41,998 nt of DNA from an uncultured Atopobiaceae bacterium (lineage in GTDB: Bacteria; Actinomycetota; Coriobacteriia; Coriobacteriales; Atopobiaceae). Position 1 is the stretch's first letter; each line of letters starts with the position of its first letter. The stretch is from assembly GCA_900770865.1 (NCBI GenBank), contig CAAGLU010000323.1, positions 1 through 41,998 on the forward strand, written 5' to 3'. A program made the translations under genes and the position numbers. Below the pieces are notes generated by a model. It was not told the DNA's origin. It saw only the letters and a program-made list of their open reading frames with translations, and ran no database searches. Positions 20,309 to 28,738 of this stretch are shown here, one piece after another.

Positions 20309-21862
20309 ATGGGGCGATTCTCCAATTTAGTTGGGCGCGTGCTCGCCCGTGCCGCAGACATGTTCATTCCGGGTACGTGGGACTTCTACACGTACACGCA
20401 CCCTGACGGCACCACCGAGACCATCGAGCGCGAGCCTGCCGCGAACGCCTACTACTCGAACGCGTTCAGGGCGTGCCTGCTCGCGAAGGCCAGGCCGCTC
20501 GCGTCGCTGCCAATACACGTCTACCAGCGCAAGAACGGCCTGAGACTTGAGGCATCGCACCGGTTCTCGAAGAGGCTCGGAACGCTCCTGCGCACGCGCT
20601 GGAACCCGTTCATGACCTCATCTGAGGGAATCCGCTGGACGATGATGACCAAGGACGTGCGGGGAGAGGCGTTCCTCAGGGTCGAGTTCGACGGGGATGG
20701 CATGCCCGTCGCGATATGGCCGCTCTCCGGAATCCCCACGGTCGAGGTCGCGAACGGGAGCGCCGTCTTCCGCTACCAGGGTGACAAGTTCACCAAGGCC
20801 GGGGTCTACCTGCAGGACGAGATTGTGTGGGTCAAGTCTCCCGTGCTCGACTCCGACTGCCTGCACGGCGTGTCGCTCGCGAGGGTTGCCGCGAACGAGC
20901 TGAACCTCTCGATAAACCTTGAGGAGTTCTACAGGAACGTGCTCAACGGTGACGCCACGTTCGCCGGGTGGCTTGAGACCGACCAGAAGCTTCAGCCGCA
21001 GGACGTTGACCAGCTCAAGCAGCAGCTGAGCGACGGCGGAGGCGTCGTGAACGCGGGCAGGGTGCGCGTGTTCGACAAGGGCCTCTCGTACAAGACCAAC
21101 GGCCAGTCCATGGTGGACATGAGCCTTGTCGAGCAGGAGCGCTGGATTCTGCAGCAGACGTGCCGCACGCTCTCCGTGCCGCCCCAGGAGGTGTTCGACC
21201 TCTCCAACGCAACCTACTCGAACATCGAGCAGGGCGCGATAAACTTCGCGAACAAGACGCTCGTCCCAGAGTGCAAGGCGCTAGAGGAGGCGTTCTCCGG
21301 AATCATTTGGGCAGCCGGATACGCCAACGACTACGTACAGTTCGACCTGAACGGCCTCCTGCGCGGCTCCTACAAGGAGCGCATGGACGGCTACCGAATC
21401 GCAATCTACGCGGGAATCTACTGTCCCAACGACGTGCTCGCCAAGGAGGACATGCCACCGTACGAGGGAGGCCAGTACCACCTGCGCTCGACCGCGTACC
21501 TCGCGATAGACCCGGAGACGGGCGAGGCCGTGCAGCAGCAGGCGTCATCGCAGCCCAGCGGCCCACTGCAGCAGGGGCCTGACCCAGACCCATCAGAGGG
21601 AAGCCCAGGCGGCTCGGGAGAGGGCGAGAGGGATGACGGGCACGGTGACGGCACCGAGGACCCGGACGCCAAGGGCACGGCGCTCGCCGTAATCCACGCC
21701 GACATGGCACGGAGGATTCGAGACCGATACGAGAGCGCCGGTGACACCGAGCGCTTCCGCGAGTTCGCCAGGAAGGTGCTCACGCCGCTATCAGCAGCGT
21801 ACGAGGTAGATGGCATCGAGTACGACATGGCATCAGACATCGAGGAGATTATCAATGGTTGA
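20309..21862 (+). CDS. Portal protein, HK97 family
   Basis: 517 aa. Typical phage_portal sequence: the N-terminal wing (ANAYYSNAFRACLLAKARPL, ASLPIHVYQRKNG), the stem/clip region and the signature RTLSVPPQEVFDL...TYSNIEQGAINFANKTLVPE. The C-terminal ~110 residues are low-complexity (Gln/Pro/Gly/Asp-rich) and then helical. It forms the dodecameric DNA gateway at one capsid vertex. ATG 20309 has GAGGAG seven bases upstream; GTG 20303 overlaps that site. Confidence 0.95.
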   Translation: MGRFSNLVGRVLARAADMFIPGTWDFYTYTHPDGTTETIEREPAANAYYSNAFRACLLAKARPLASLPIHVYQRKNGLRLEASHRFSKRLGTLLRTRWNPFMTSSEGIRWTMMTKDVRGEAFLRVEFDGDGMPVAIWPLSGIPTVEVANGSAVFRYQGDKFTKAGVYLQDEIVWVKSPVLDSDCLHGVSLARVAANELNLSINLEEFYRNVLNGDATFAGWLETDQKLQPQDVDQLKQQLSDGGGVVNAGRVRVFDKGLSYKTNGQSMVDMSLVEQERWILQQTCRTLSVPPQEVFDLSNATYSNIEQGAINFANKTLVPECKALEEAFSGIIWAAGYANDYVQFDLNGLLRGSYKERMDGYRIAIYAGIYCPNDVLAKEDMPPYEGGQYHLRSTAYLAIDPETGEAVQQQASSQPSGPLQQGPDPDPSEGSPGGSGEGERDDGHGDGTEDPDAKGTALAVIHADMARRIRDRYESAGDTERFREFARKVLTPLSAAYEVDGIEYDMASDIEEIING

Positions 21863-22565
21863 CATCTACGTGTACGGTGACATCGGCGAGTCATTCTGGG
21901 GAGACGAGACGAGCGTGAGCGCGTCCGACTTCGCAAGGGCGCTCAGGGACGCGGACGGCGATGACGTGACAATCCACGTCAACAGCGTCGGCGGCAACGT
22001 GTTCGACGCCAACACCATGAGCGAGCTTGTGCGCTCGTACAAGGGCGGGACCACCACGTCAATCGAGGGCATCGCCGCGAGCGCCGCCAGCTTCTTCGCC
22101 CTCACCGCAGACAGCGTGGTCATGAACCCGTCTGCTCTCCTCATGATTCACAACCCGTACACCAGCTGCTACGGAAACGCCGACGAGATGCGCAAGACCG
22201 CAGACATGCTGGACAAGGTGCGCTCCACAATCACAGGCCAGTACGTGCGCAAGACCGGCATGGAAGAGTCAGAGATAGAGAAGATGATGGACGCAGAGAC
22301 GTGGCTCGACGCAACAGAGGCCCTTGACCTCGGGTTCGTCGACTCCATCTCGGACGCCGCTCCCGTCGCGGCACGCCTCACCAAGGAGGCGATGGACCGC
22401 TTCAAGTCGGCGCCCGACTCGCTCAGGGCGCAGCTCCTGGGTGCGGGGGACACCGGCGCGAGCATCGACCCAAGCGAACCCAAGGCCAAGGCGCAGGGCA
22501 CCGAGGCCGGGGCGGAGGCCGCTCCGAGGGTCGTGTGCATCAACGGTACGTTCCTCAAACTCTAA
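21855..22565 (+). CDS. ClpP-type prohead maturation protease
   Basis: 236 aa. S14/ClpP-like fold: VTIHVNSVGGNVFDA, the nucleophile Ser near ~78 in GIAASAASFFALTAD, His ~99 in LLMIHNPYTSCYGNADE and LDATEALDLGFVDSI. It cleaves the capsid N-terminal scaffold during prohead maturation. The ATG overlaps the portal stop. The C-terminal ~50 residues form an Ala/Glu/Lys linker. Confidence 0.92.
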   Translation: MVDIYVYGDIGESFWGDETSVSASDFARALRDADGDDVTIHVNSVGGNVFDANTMSELVRSYKGGTTTSIEGIAASAASFFALTADSVVMNPSALLMIHNPYTSCYGNADEMRKTADMLDKVRSTITGQYVRKTGMEESEIEKMMDAETWLDATEALDLGFVDSISDAAPVAARLTKEAMDRFKSAPDSLRAQLLGAGDTGASIDPSEPKAKAQGTEAGAEAAPRVVCINGTFLKL

Positions 22566-22576
22566 GGAGAGCGGCA

Positions 22577-23785
22577 ATGAAGTCTTCCATCCAAATCCGG
22601 AACGAGGTCAAGGACCTTGACGAGCGAATCGCCAAGGCGAGCGCCGAGTTCGCCAGCGCCGAGGGTGACGCCAAGGACGCCCTGCGCGACCAAATCAACG
22701 ACTACAAGGGCCAGCAGCGCGCGCTGAACGACATGCTGGACGATGTCCTCGCCGAGGAGGACAGGATTCGTCGCGGTGGCGGCGTGCCCCTCGCTGCCCC
22801 CGCAGCCGAACCCAAGGCCAAGGCGCCCAAGTCCGTCGTTGACTACCTCATGGGTCCGCGCGACGAGTTCAAGGGCCTCGGGTTACACGACACCCTGACG
22901 TTCAACGTCAAGGACGCCTACACGGACTTCGGACTCCCTGGCGTCCAGCAGATTGACTACGACCTGCCCCGCCAGACCAGCGACGCGCTGCCCAACTTCG
23001 GGTTCATCGACTCCCTTCCCACCGGCACGACTCAGGCCGACATCCTGACCTACTTCGAGAAGAACGAGGAGAAGTACAAGAACGCCGCAGCCGTCTGGAC
23101 CCCCGGCCACGAGAAGCCCTCCTCGGCCATGGGCTGGAAGCCGACAAGCGCGTACATCGAGACCGTAGCCCACCTCATGCCAGTCCTCGAACAGCAGCTC
23201 AAGGACTACGGCCAGCTCAAGTCCCTCATCCAGATTGAGCTTCTGTACGGCCTCCGCATGGCGCTCTCCGAGAAGGTCCTCACCGGAAACGACGAGAACG
23301 GCATCAAGGGCGTGCTCAAGAACGAGGGCATCCAGAAGTACAAGACAATCGCCGGTGACACCATCGCCGATTCCGTCTACCGCATGAGCACGGACGTGTT
23401 TCTCGGTACGGGCTTCCGTCCGACGCACGTTGCCGTGCACCCGTACGTTGCCGAGAACCTTGCCCTGCAGAAGGACAAGCAGGGCCGCTACATGAACGTC
23501 ATGGTCAACGGGAAGCTCTGGGCGCTCACGGTCGTAGAGGACCAGCACCTCACCGAGACCACCGGAGCAGACTCAACCGCGAAGACCACCTACGGCCTCA
23601 TCACATACTGGAACCAGGCCGCGACCGTCTTTACCAAGGAGACCGACTCCATCACCATCGGCCTCGTCGGAGACCAGTTCGCCTACAACGAGGCCACCAT
23701 CCGCGCCGAGGGACGCCACGGCCTCAAGGTGACCTACCCCAAGGCGTTCTCCTACCTCTCCGACACCGGGGTCACCGGGAGGTAG
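22577..23785 (+). CDS. Major capsid protein, HK97 fold
   Basis: 402 aa. Residues about 1-75 are a charged coiled coil (IRNEVKDLDERIAKASAEFA, LNDMLDDVLAEEDRIRRGG), the scaffold-like delta domain removed by the protease. The rest matches the HK97 fold (PTSAYIETVAHLMPVLEQQL, LLYGLRMALSEKVLTGND, PTHVAVHPYVAENLALQKD, AYNEATIRAEGRHGLKV). AAGGAG precedes the ATG. It is the main shell protein. Confidence 0.93.
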   Translation: MKSSIQIRNEVKDLDERIAKASAEFASAEGDAKDALRDQINDYKGQQRALNDMLDDVLAEEDRIRRGGGVPLAAPAAEPKAKAPKSVVDYLMGPRDEFKGLGLHDTLTFNVKDAYTDFGLPGVQQIDYDLPRQTSDALPNFGFIDSLPTGTTQADILTYFEKNEEKYKNAAAVWTPGHEKPSSAMGWKPTSAYIETVAHLMPVLEQQLKDYGQLKSLIQIELLYGLRMALSEKVLTGNDENGIKGVLKNEGIQKYKTIAGDTIADSVYRMSTDVFLGTGFRPTHVAVHPYVAENLALQKDKQGRYMNVMVNGKLWALTVVEDQHLTETTGADSTAKTTYGLITYWNQAATVFTKETDSITIGLVGDQFAYNEATIRAEGRHGLKVTYPKAFSYLSDTGVTGR

Positions 23786-23790
23786 CGGGC

Positions 23791-24588
23791 ATGCCCACCC
23801 TGACGCCCAACACACGCACCAGGGCCTCGCTCTCCGAGCTTGGCACGCTCTCGCTTGAGGGCGCGCCAAGCTCTGCCACCGTCACGCGCCTCTCTGACGG
23901 GGCCTCGGAGAAGTGGGTCCCAGGGACGGCACCGGCGCTCTCGTCGTGCCCGGAGCTGCTCGTGGCCGAGTGGGCGATGTCCGGCGTGCCCGTGAGCGCC
24001 GAGGTCGACGTTGTTGCCACGCGCTACTGCACGCTCGACGAGGTGCGCGCCTACAGGGCGAGCGAGTACGACCTGTCCGGCAGGCCTGACGATGAGGTGT
24101 GGACGGCGCGCCAGCACGCCGAGGAGGTAATCGAGCGCGCTGCGCACCGCCTCTTCCAGCCAGTAATGCGCATGGGCTTCGTGGACCGCCCGAACTGCAC
24201 CACAGCGTCTCAGCCGCTCGTGTCCGGCGCCGTCCCCAGGGACATAGCCGGGGTGGCGCGCGCATGGGACGCGAGCGGCAACCCCGTGAGCGTCGGCGTG
24301 TCCGGCCAGGTGGCGCTCGACGTGTCGGCAATCAGGCCGCACGGCGCGGCGAACGTCGCGCTCGTCATGGGCATGGCACAGACGCCCGTCGAGATGCACG
24401 ACGCGGTGGTTGCCCTCGCCGCATGGTACCTGGTGCCGAAGGCTGGGCCTGACAACGCCACGTCCGAGTCCACGGACTCTGGCGTGCTCAGGTTCGTAAT
24501 CGGAGGCGTTGACGGCGCGCCTACGTCCCTCCCTGAGGTCAACGCGCTCGTCCAGCGCTACGGCTTCCGCGACCTCCTGGTGGGGTGA
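23791..24588 (+). CDS. Head-tail connector protein
   Basis: 265 aa. The N-terminal ~75 residues are a Ser/Thr/Ala-rich beta region (possible decoration-like extension), followed by a helical connector-type domain (CTLDEVRAYRASEYDLSG, ARQHAEEVIERAAHRLFQPV) and AVVALAAWYLVPKAGPDNAT. The helical part resembles the gp6/gp15-type adaptors that sit under the portal. Its place after the capsid gene fits. Confidence 0.65.
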   Translation: MPTLTPNTRTRASLSELGTLSLEGAPSSATVTRLSDGASEKWVPGTAPALSSCPELLVAEWAMSGVPVSAEVDVVATRYCTLDEVRAYRASEYDLSGRPDDEVWTARQHAEEVIERAAHRLFQPVMRMGFVDRPNCTTASQPLVSGAVPRDIAGVARAWDASGNPVSVGVSGQVALDVSAIRPHGAANVALVMGMAQTPVEMHDAVVALAAWYLVPKAGPDNATSESTDSGVLRFVIGGVDGAPTSLPEVNALVQRYGFRDLLVG

Positions 24589-24593
24589 CGCCG

Positions 24594-25061
24594 ATGGAAC
24601 GGGAAAACGTCTTCTCCGCCTGCATCGAGTACGTCAAGGGCCTCTCCGACAAGGCCCTCTCCGGCGAGCCTGTCTTCGTGTCAGTCGGAGGCTCCACGTC
24701 GCAGAGGCCAGCGGAGTTCCTCGTGCGCGAGGTGGTGCAGAACGTCTCGTTCTCCGACACCGTCACGTCCGCCATGGGCGGCATGCGCGCGTCCGGGCAC
24801 TACCGCGTGGAGTTCTCGGTGGCCTGCGAGGCCTGGGCGCAGAAGTCATCGCTCGTCGAGGCGTCCACCCTCGTCCAGTCGTGGGTGCTCGCCCTGTTCC
24901 GCCAGGTCGCGGCAGACAAGACGCTCGGCGGACTCTGCATCCACGCAGAGCCGTACGTCGAGAGCGCCGGGACCGCCCTTGAGAAGGGCACCAAGCTGTA
25001 CACCGCCGCGTTCGACTTCGGCGTTCGCGTAAAGGCCGAGATAGAACCGGCAACCGTCTAA
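24594..25061 (+). CDS. Tail-completion / connector protein
   Basis: 155 aa. A beta-rich protein with SACIEYVKGLSDKALSG at the N-terminus and YTAAFDFGVRVKAEIEP at the C-terminus, like tail-terminator or stopper proteins found just before the tail-tube gene. ATG 24594 is preferred to GTG 24585, which overlaps the previous gene. Family assignment is by context and fold impression. Confidence 0.55.
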   Translation: MERENVFSACIEYVKGLSDKALSGEPVFVSVGGSTSQRPAEFLVREVVQNVSFSDTVTSAMGGMRASGHYRVEFSVACEAWAQKSSLVEASTLVQSWVLALFRQVAADKTLGGLCIHAEPYVESAGTALEKGTKLYTAAFDFGVRVKAEIEPATV

Positions 25062-25072
25062 GGAGACAAACC

Positions 25073-26080
25073 ATGTCGCTCAACCCCTCAATCGGCCTCG
25101 CGGCCATCGCAGTCCAGAAGGACCGCGACACCCCGGCAACCCAGCCCACGTACCTCCACGGCCTCACTGGTGGCACGCCGTTCGGCGCGTCGCGCTCCAT
25201 CGCCAACACGCCCGTCGCGTGCGGCACCCGCGCGCCCTCCGACGCCAGGGTTGACTCCATCGAGGTGACCCCCTCCATCCAGGCGCTCTGCTACCCTGAC
25301 GTGTTCGGCCTCTACCTCTACGCCGCCATGGGTGCGTGCGAGTCCTCCGAGGTCTCTGGCAAGGAGGGCTACTACAAGCACGTGTTCACCATGGGCCAGA
25401 AGGTTCCCTACTGCACCATCTGGTCCCAGATTGGCACGAACAACTTCACCCGCTCTGACGGCTGCAAGCTCGGCACGCTGACCATCAGCGCCACCGGCAA
25501 CGAGCACCTGTCCATGCAGGCTGACTTCCAGGGCATCGACGCCGAGGTTGGCATCGCGTCCATCCCAGGCTCCCTCGCCGCGTCCTGCTTCTCCGGCAAG
25601 TACACCACCACGGACTGCGAGTTCAAGCTCGACGCAGCCGGGAACACCCCCGCCGAGGCCCTGGTCTCCGAGGCCAGCTTCACGTTCGAGAACAACCTGT
25701 CCTCGCTCACGTCCCTCGGTCGCGTCACGCCGCGCGACATCGCCGAGGGCAACCTGTCCGCTGGCTGCTCGGTGACCACCATCCCGGATGACATCGCCGA
25801 GTACAAGAAGCTCATGACCGGCTCCGCGAGCGCCACGAAGCTCACGGGCAAGGTTGTCATGGGCAGCGTGTACGCTAAGTTCTTCCACACGGATGACCCG
25901 AACATGACGCTTGAGTTCCAGGTCAACCACTGCCCGTTCACCGCAGAGTTCCCTGAGGTCGACCCCGAGGGTTCCGAGGCCACCATCCAGTTCTCGACGG
26001 ACGCCGCAATCATCACCTCCGCAGCCGAGTCCCCGGTCACCGTCACGCTCGTGAACAAGACCGCCTCCTATCTCGCATAG
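25073..26080 (+). CDS. Major tail (tube) protein
   Basis: 335 aa, beta-rich with repeated Gly/Thr/Ser segments (EGYYKHVFTMGQKVPYCTIW, LGTLTISATGNEHLSMQADF, ASFTFENNLSSLTSLGRVTP), the pattern of siphovirus tube proteins. It ends with an Ig-like stretch (ITSAAESPVTVTLVNKTAS). A strong ribosome site (AAGGAG) and codon use enriched in preferred codons suggest high expression. The hairpin after it may insulate the lysis genes. Confidence 0.8.
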   Translation: MSLNPSIGLAAIAVQKDRDTPATQPTYLHGLTGGTPFGASRSIANTPVACGTRAPSDARVDSIEVTPSIQALCYPDVFGLYLYAAMGACESSEVSGKEGYYKHVFTMGQKVPYCTIWSQIGTNNFTRSDGCKLGTLTISATGNEHLSMQADFQGIDAEVGIASIPGSLAASCFSGKYTTTDCEFKLDAAGNTPAEALVSEASFTFENNLSSLTSLGRVTPRDIAEGNLSAGCSVTTIPDDIAEYKKLMTGSASATKLTGKVVMGSVYAKFFHTDDPNMTLEFQVNHCPFTAEFPEVDPEGSEATIQFSTDAAIITSAAESPVTVTLVNKTASYLA

Positions 26081-26107
26081 CGGGGCATCTGCAGGGCGAT
26101 TTGACTC

Positions 26108-26137
26108 GGGGGCCAGGGCGCCGTGCCTCTGGCCCCC
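26108..26137 (+). other. Hairpin between tail-tube and lysis genes
   Basis: GGGGGCCAG (26108-26116) pairs perfectly with CTGGCCCCC (26129-26137). There is no T-tract; it is probably a partial terminator or stability element limiting read-through from the highly expressed tube gene. Confidence 0.55.
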
Positions 26138-26158
26138 ACGGACGCGCGGGGAGACCAA

Positions 26159-26596
26159 TTGGACACCTACAAGAAGCTTCTCTACTGGTTCCTCACCACC
26201 TGCATCGCGGCAGTGATGGGCGCCGTGCAGATGGGCGTGGACCCCCGCACGGACAAGACCGTGATGACTTGGGTGTGCGTGCTCGCCATCGCTGGCGTCA
26301 TCTACGCCGTCGCGCAGCTCTACGTGACGGTCAGGAACCGCGAGGAGCAGACCGCAAAGCACGATGCGCTCATCGACTCGGCAATGAAGGTTCTGCTGCG
26401 CCAGAAGCTCGTGAGCGAGCATGACAGACTCATGGGCATAGGCTCCGCCAACGACACGCAGCGCAGGTCCTGGCAGGCGTCTTACGAGACGTACGAGGCG
26501 CTGTGCGACGTGACGGGGGACAGCAACGGGGTCATCGACGTGTACAGGGAGCACGTGATGGCCCTTCCAAGCGACAAGGGAGGAGACCAGAGATGA
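26159..26596 (+). CDS. Two-helix membrane protein, holin-like or holin partner
   Basis: 145 aa. Two membrane helices (about 8-25: LLYWFLTTCIAAVMGAVQMG; about 38-58: MTWVCVLAIAGVIYAVAQLY) are followed by a long soluble tail. TTG 26159 is chosen because GGGGAGA lies five bases upstream; an in-frame GTG at 26123 lies inside the preceding hairpin. Adjacent to an r1t-type holin and an amidase, it may be a second holin, an antiholin or a lysis regulator. Confidence 0.6.
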   Translation: MDTYKKLLYWFLTTCIAAVMGAVQMGVDPRTDKTVMTWVCVLAIAGVIYAVAQLYVTVRNREEQTAKHDALIDSAMKVLLRQKLVSEHDRLMGIGSANDTQRRSWQASYETYEALCDVTGDSNGVIDVYREHVMALPSDKGGDQR

Positions 26597-26808
26597 ACTA
26601 CATCGTACCGGACAGGGCGTACAAGGCCCTCAAGTGGCTCGGACTCATCGCGTGCCCAGCGCTCGCGGTGTTCGTGGGCACGGTAGGCCCGGTGTGGGGC
26701 TGGCCGAACGTAGACGCATGGGTGACCACAATCAACGCGGCAGGCGTGCTCGTTGGCGCCCTACTCGGCATCTCTGCGGCCACCGCAAGGCCAACCGACG
26801 ATGACTAG
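26593..26808 (+). CDS. Holin, phage r1t type
   Basis: 71 aa with two membrane helices (ALKWLGLIACPALAVFVGTV and NAAGVLVGALLGISAATA). The pattern LKW...PALA...GPVWGWPN...VTTINAAGVLVGALLGIS matches the r1t holin family. It forms the membrane lesion that lets the amidase reach the wall. Coupled to the preceding gene. Confidence 0.85.
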   Translation: MNYIVPDRAYKALKWLGLIACPALAVFVGTVGPVWGWPNVDAWVTTINAAGVLVGALLGISAATARPTDDD

Positions 26809-26989
26809 CGACAAGCCACCGACGTGCCCGCTCTGTGGCGCGGAGATGCGCGAGGAGCTGGGCATGGAGCGCAGCCACGAGGGGCTGGTCCAGCGCTGGT
26901 GGACGTGCCCCAGGTGCCTGCACCGGCAGACCACAATCGAGGAGGAAGGCCATGGAAGAGGACGAGAAGCGGAAGAGCGACGGCCTTGA
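26801..26989 (+). CDS. Small zinc-ribbon protein in lysis cassette
   Basis: 62 aa. CPLCGAEM and CPRCLHRQ form a two-CxxC zinc ribbon, followed by a charged tail. It overlaps the holin stop. Its start carries ACTAGCGACAA (26804-26814), 11 bases identical to the operator of the second switch. Function unknown. Confidence 0.55.
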   Translation: MTSDKPPTCPLCGAEMREELGMERSHEGLVQRWWTCPRCLHRQTTIEEEGHGRGREAEERRP

Positions 26990-27020
26990 GCAGGACGGGA
27001 GGGGAGAGGATGACAACTAG
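26952..27020 (+). CDS. Possible 22-residue charged peptide
   Basis: Starts MEEDEKRKSDGLEQDGRGED. The ATG has GAGGAGGAAGG upstream, a strong site, and the ORF bridges the zinc-ribbon and amidase genes. It may serve only to couple translation. Extremely acidic/charged; real protein status uncertain. Confidence 0.35.
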   Translation: MEEDEKRKSDGLEQDGRGEDDN

Positions 27021-27834
27021 CGGCCTCTGCACCTACCGGAACACTGACCACAGCAAGAGCAGCCCGCGCTACGGCAACCGCGTATGCAAGATTACGCCGC
27101 ACTACATGGCCGCGAACTGGACAGGGCGGCACTGCGCGGACTACCTTGCGGAGACACCGCGAGAGGCGAGCGCTAACTACTGCATCGGTAGCGGCGGTGA
27201 CATCGCCCAGAACGTAGACGAGGACCTCCGCGCCTGGACCTCGTCCAGCGCCTGGAACGACCGCAGGGCAATCACCATCGAGTGCGCAGACGTTGACAAC
27301 GCCACGGGCGAGATGACACAGGCCACGTGGAGCGCGCTCGTTGCCCTCTGCGTGGACGTCTGCAGGCGCTACGGATTCCGCCTTGAGTACACGGGAGACA
27401 GCAGCGGCTCCCTCACGGAGCACCGCATGTACGCAGCGACGGCGTGCCCAGGCCCGTGGCTCCACGAGCGCATGGGGCTTCTCGCCAGCGCGGTAAACGA
27501 AATCCTCGACGGGGGCGGCAGTGCGCTCGAAGAGGACACACCGACCATGGAAGAGGTAGACGAAATGGCAGCACAGGGAATGGGCGTCATCGTAAACCCG
27601 CAGAACGCAATCTCGGCGGGCCACCCGGGCGGGCTGTACCGCCTCACCGCAGACAATGTTTTCCACTACAGCAACGCCGACCAGCCGCGCGCTGACGATA
27701 TCCTCTCTGAGGCACTGTGCGGCGAGTCGGTGAAGAGGCTCGACATGGCGCCCTACGGCTCCGACCCGTGGTTCGACCGCATGGTGCAGGCGCGCGGAGG
27801 CTGGGACAAGGTAATCGACTGTCCCGCGGATTAG
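27010..27834 (+). CDS. N-acetylmuramoyl-L-alanine amidase (endolysin)
   Basis: 274 aa. Amidase_2/PGRP domain in the first ~155 residues: zinc ligand His ~31 in KITPHYMAANWTG, AITIECADVDN, and the second ligand pair His ~138 and Cys ~147 in TEHRMYAATACPGPWLHERM. The C-terminal ~90 residues (VIVNPQNAISAGHPGGLYRL, PYGSDPWFDRMVQARGGWDK) are a likely cell-wall-binding part. No signal peptide, so release needs the holin. It closes the lysis cassette ahead of a strong terminator. Confidence 0.92.
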   Translation: MTTSGLCTYRNTDHSKSSPRYGNRVCKITPHYMAANWTGRHCADYLAETPREASANYCIGSGGDIAQNVDEDLRAWTSSSAWNDRRAITIECADVDNATGEMTQATWSALVALCVDVCRRYGFRLEYTGDSSGSLTEHRMYAATACPGPWLHERMGLLASAVNEILDGGGSALEEDTPTMEEVDEMAAQGMGVIVNPQNAISAGHPGGLYRLTADNVFHYSNADQPRADDILSEALCGESVKRLDMAPYGSDPWFDRMVQARGGWDKVIDCPAD

Positions 27835-28115
27835 CGGTTCGCCGCAAAGGCATTGTTGAGGCGCCCTCGCACCAGCTGGGGTGCCTTATTGTTATCCTTG
27901 TGCCAGTAAACCCCTCGGCCTCCCAACGGTGCCCAACTGAGGGGTCTTTTTTTGTTTGCGCAGGCAGACGGCTTGTCGAGAGCCTCTCTGAGGCCATATC
28001 TGCAAGGCGGTGGGCAATCACATGCTGGAATGCGGCCACCATCGCGCAGCGCTTGGCGCGGGGGACACCGCACGGAACATGTTGCCGTGGCAAGTCACCT
28101 ACCTAGGAGGGTCCC
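27835..28115. promoter_or_regulatory. Gap between endolysin and tail chaperone
   Basis: No gene is seen in these 281 bases. They contain the terminator at 27910-27953. A promoter would then be needed for the tape-measure operon; TTGTCG (27973-27978), 17 bases, ATATCT (27996-28001) is a weak candidate. Confidence 0.3.
27910..27953 (+). terminator. Rho-independent terminator after endolysin
   Basis: ACCCCTC (27910-27916) and GAGGGGT (27939-27945) form a perfect 7-bp stem followed by C and seven T. Confidence 0.85.
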
Positions 28116-28502
28116 ATGGCAAGCAGGAAGTGGTTCGAGTTCGCAAACCCCGAGACCGGAAAGAGGGAGTTCGCGTGCCCCGCGCTCGACGGCCAGAACA
28201 TCGTTGCGGGGCAGGCCGTCGCTGCGTCAGGCGTCGGCGGCGGCGAGATGGCCAGCATCGCCCGCGCCGCAGTGTGGGCAGCGCTCAGCGCTGACGCAAA
28301 GGGGCACAAGGTGCTTCCCAAGGGCGTGAGGCGCACGTCCGACCCGGAGGCGTTCGTCCAGGCCATGGCGAAGGCCGTTGACTCCGGGTTCGTAATCGAC
28401 TTCTACGACCGGTTCAACGTCTCGTTCAACACCGAGGACGTGGATGACGGGGACGGCACCGTGGACAAAAACCCTACGGGTACGAGTCCCGAATCCTTGT
28501 AA
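28116..28502 (+). CDS. Tail assembly chaperone, gpG-like
   Basis: 128 aa. An alpha-helical protein (FVQAMAKAVDSGFVIDFYDR) with a disordered acidic end. It lies directly before the tape-measure region, the invariant place of gpG-type chaperones. Near its end the heptamer CAAAAAC (28466-28472) would allow a -1 frameshift into the next ORF. AGGAGGG precedes the ATG. Confidence 0.75.
   Translation: MASRKWFEFANPETGKREFACPALDGQNIVAGQAVAASGVGGGEMASIARAAVWAALSADAKGHKVLPKGVRRTSDPEAFVQAMAKAVDSGFVIDFYDRFNVSFNTEDVDDGDGTVDKNPTGTSPESL
28466..28472 (+). promoter_or_regulatory. Predicted -1 ribosomal frameshift site for G-GT fusion
   Basis: CAAAAAC is read in the G frame as GAC AAA AAC. Slipping back one base gives CAA AAA CCC, and the -1 frame stays open into the T ORF, reading KPYGYESRILVKMSRYTG. 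The T ORF's ATG (28505) has no ribosome site of its own, so the shifted fusion of about 207 residues is the likely product. Confidence 0.65.
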
Positions 28503-28738
28503 AGATGTCCCGCTACACGGGTTCCGGCGTCATGGAGCTGCTGGGACTCGCGTGCGGGTTCCCAATGCTCTTCGAGCAGGCGTACTTCGACCTTGAGGCG
28601 CAGCTTGAGGAGCAGAGGGCGCAGGAGGCCCCGACGTGGAGGAGGAAGGGCGAGAGGGCCACAGACGCTCGTGACCGGCTCAGGGCAGAGCGCGAGGCCA
28701 GCAAGGCACGTCTAGGGGTCGCGCATGTACACGATTGA
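28473..28738 (+). CDS. gpT-like extension of tail chaperone (made by -1 frameshift)
   Basis: About 88 residues in the -1 frame: PYGYESRILVKMSRYTGSGV, LGLACGFPMLFEQAYFDLEA, then a long charged helix (LEEQRAQEAPTWRRKGERAT). In lambda-like siphoviruses the T domain is fused to G in a small fraction of chaperones and recruits the tape measure. The stop overlaps the next gene. Confidence 0.7.

Noticed and set aside
20272..20330. Short open frame starting MNIQSVVSPIRGV before the portal gene
   Set aside because: No clear ribosome site and it runs into the portal gene in another frame; could be a leader peptide but cannot be supported.
25088..26554. 488-codon open frame on the minus strand
   Set aside because: It lies opposite the tail-tube and membrane-protein genes and has a low-complexity Val/Arg/Gly/Leu/His composition typical of antisense frames in GC-rich DNA, with no ribosome site or motif.
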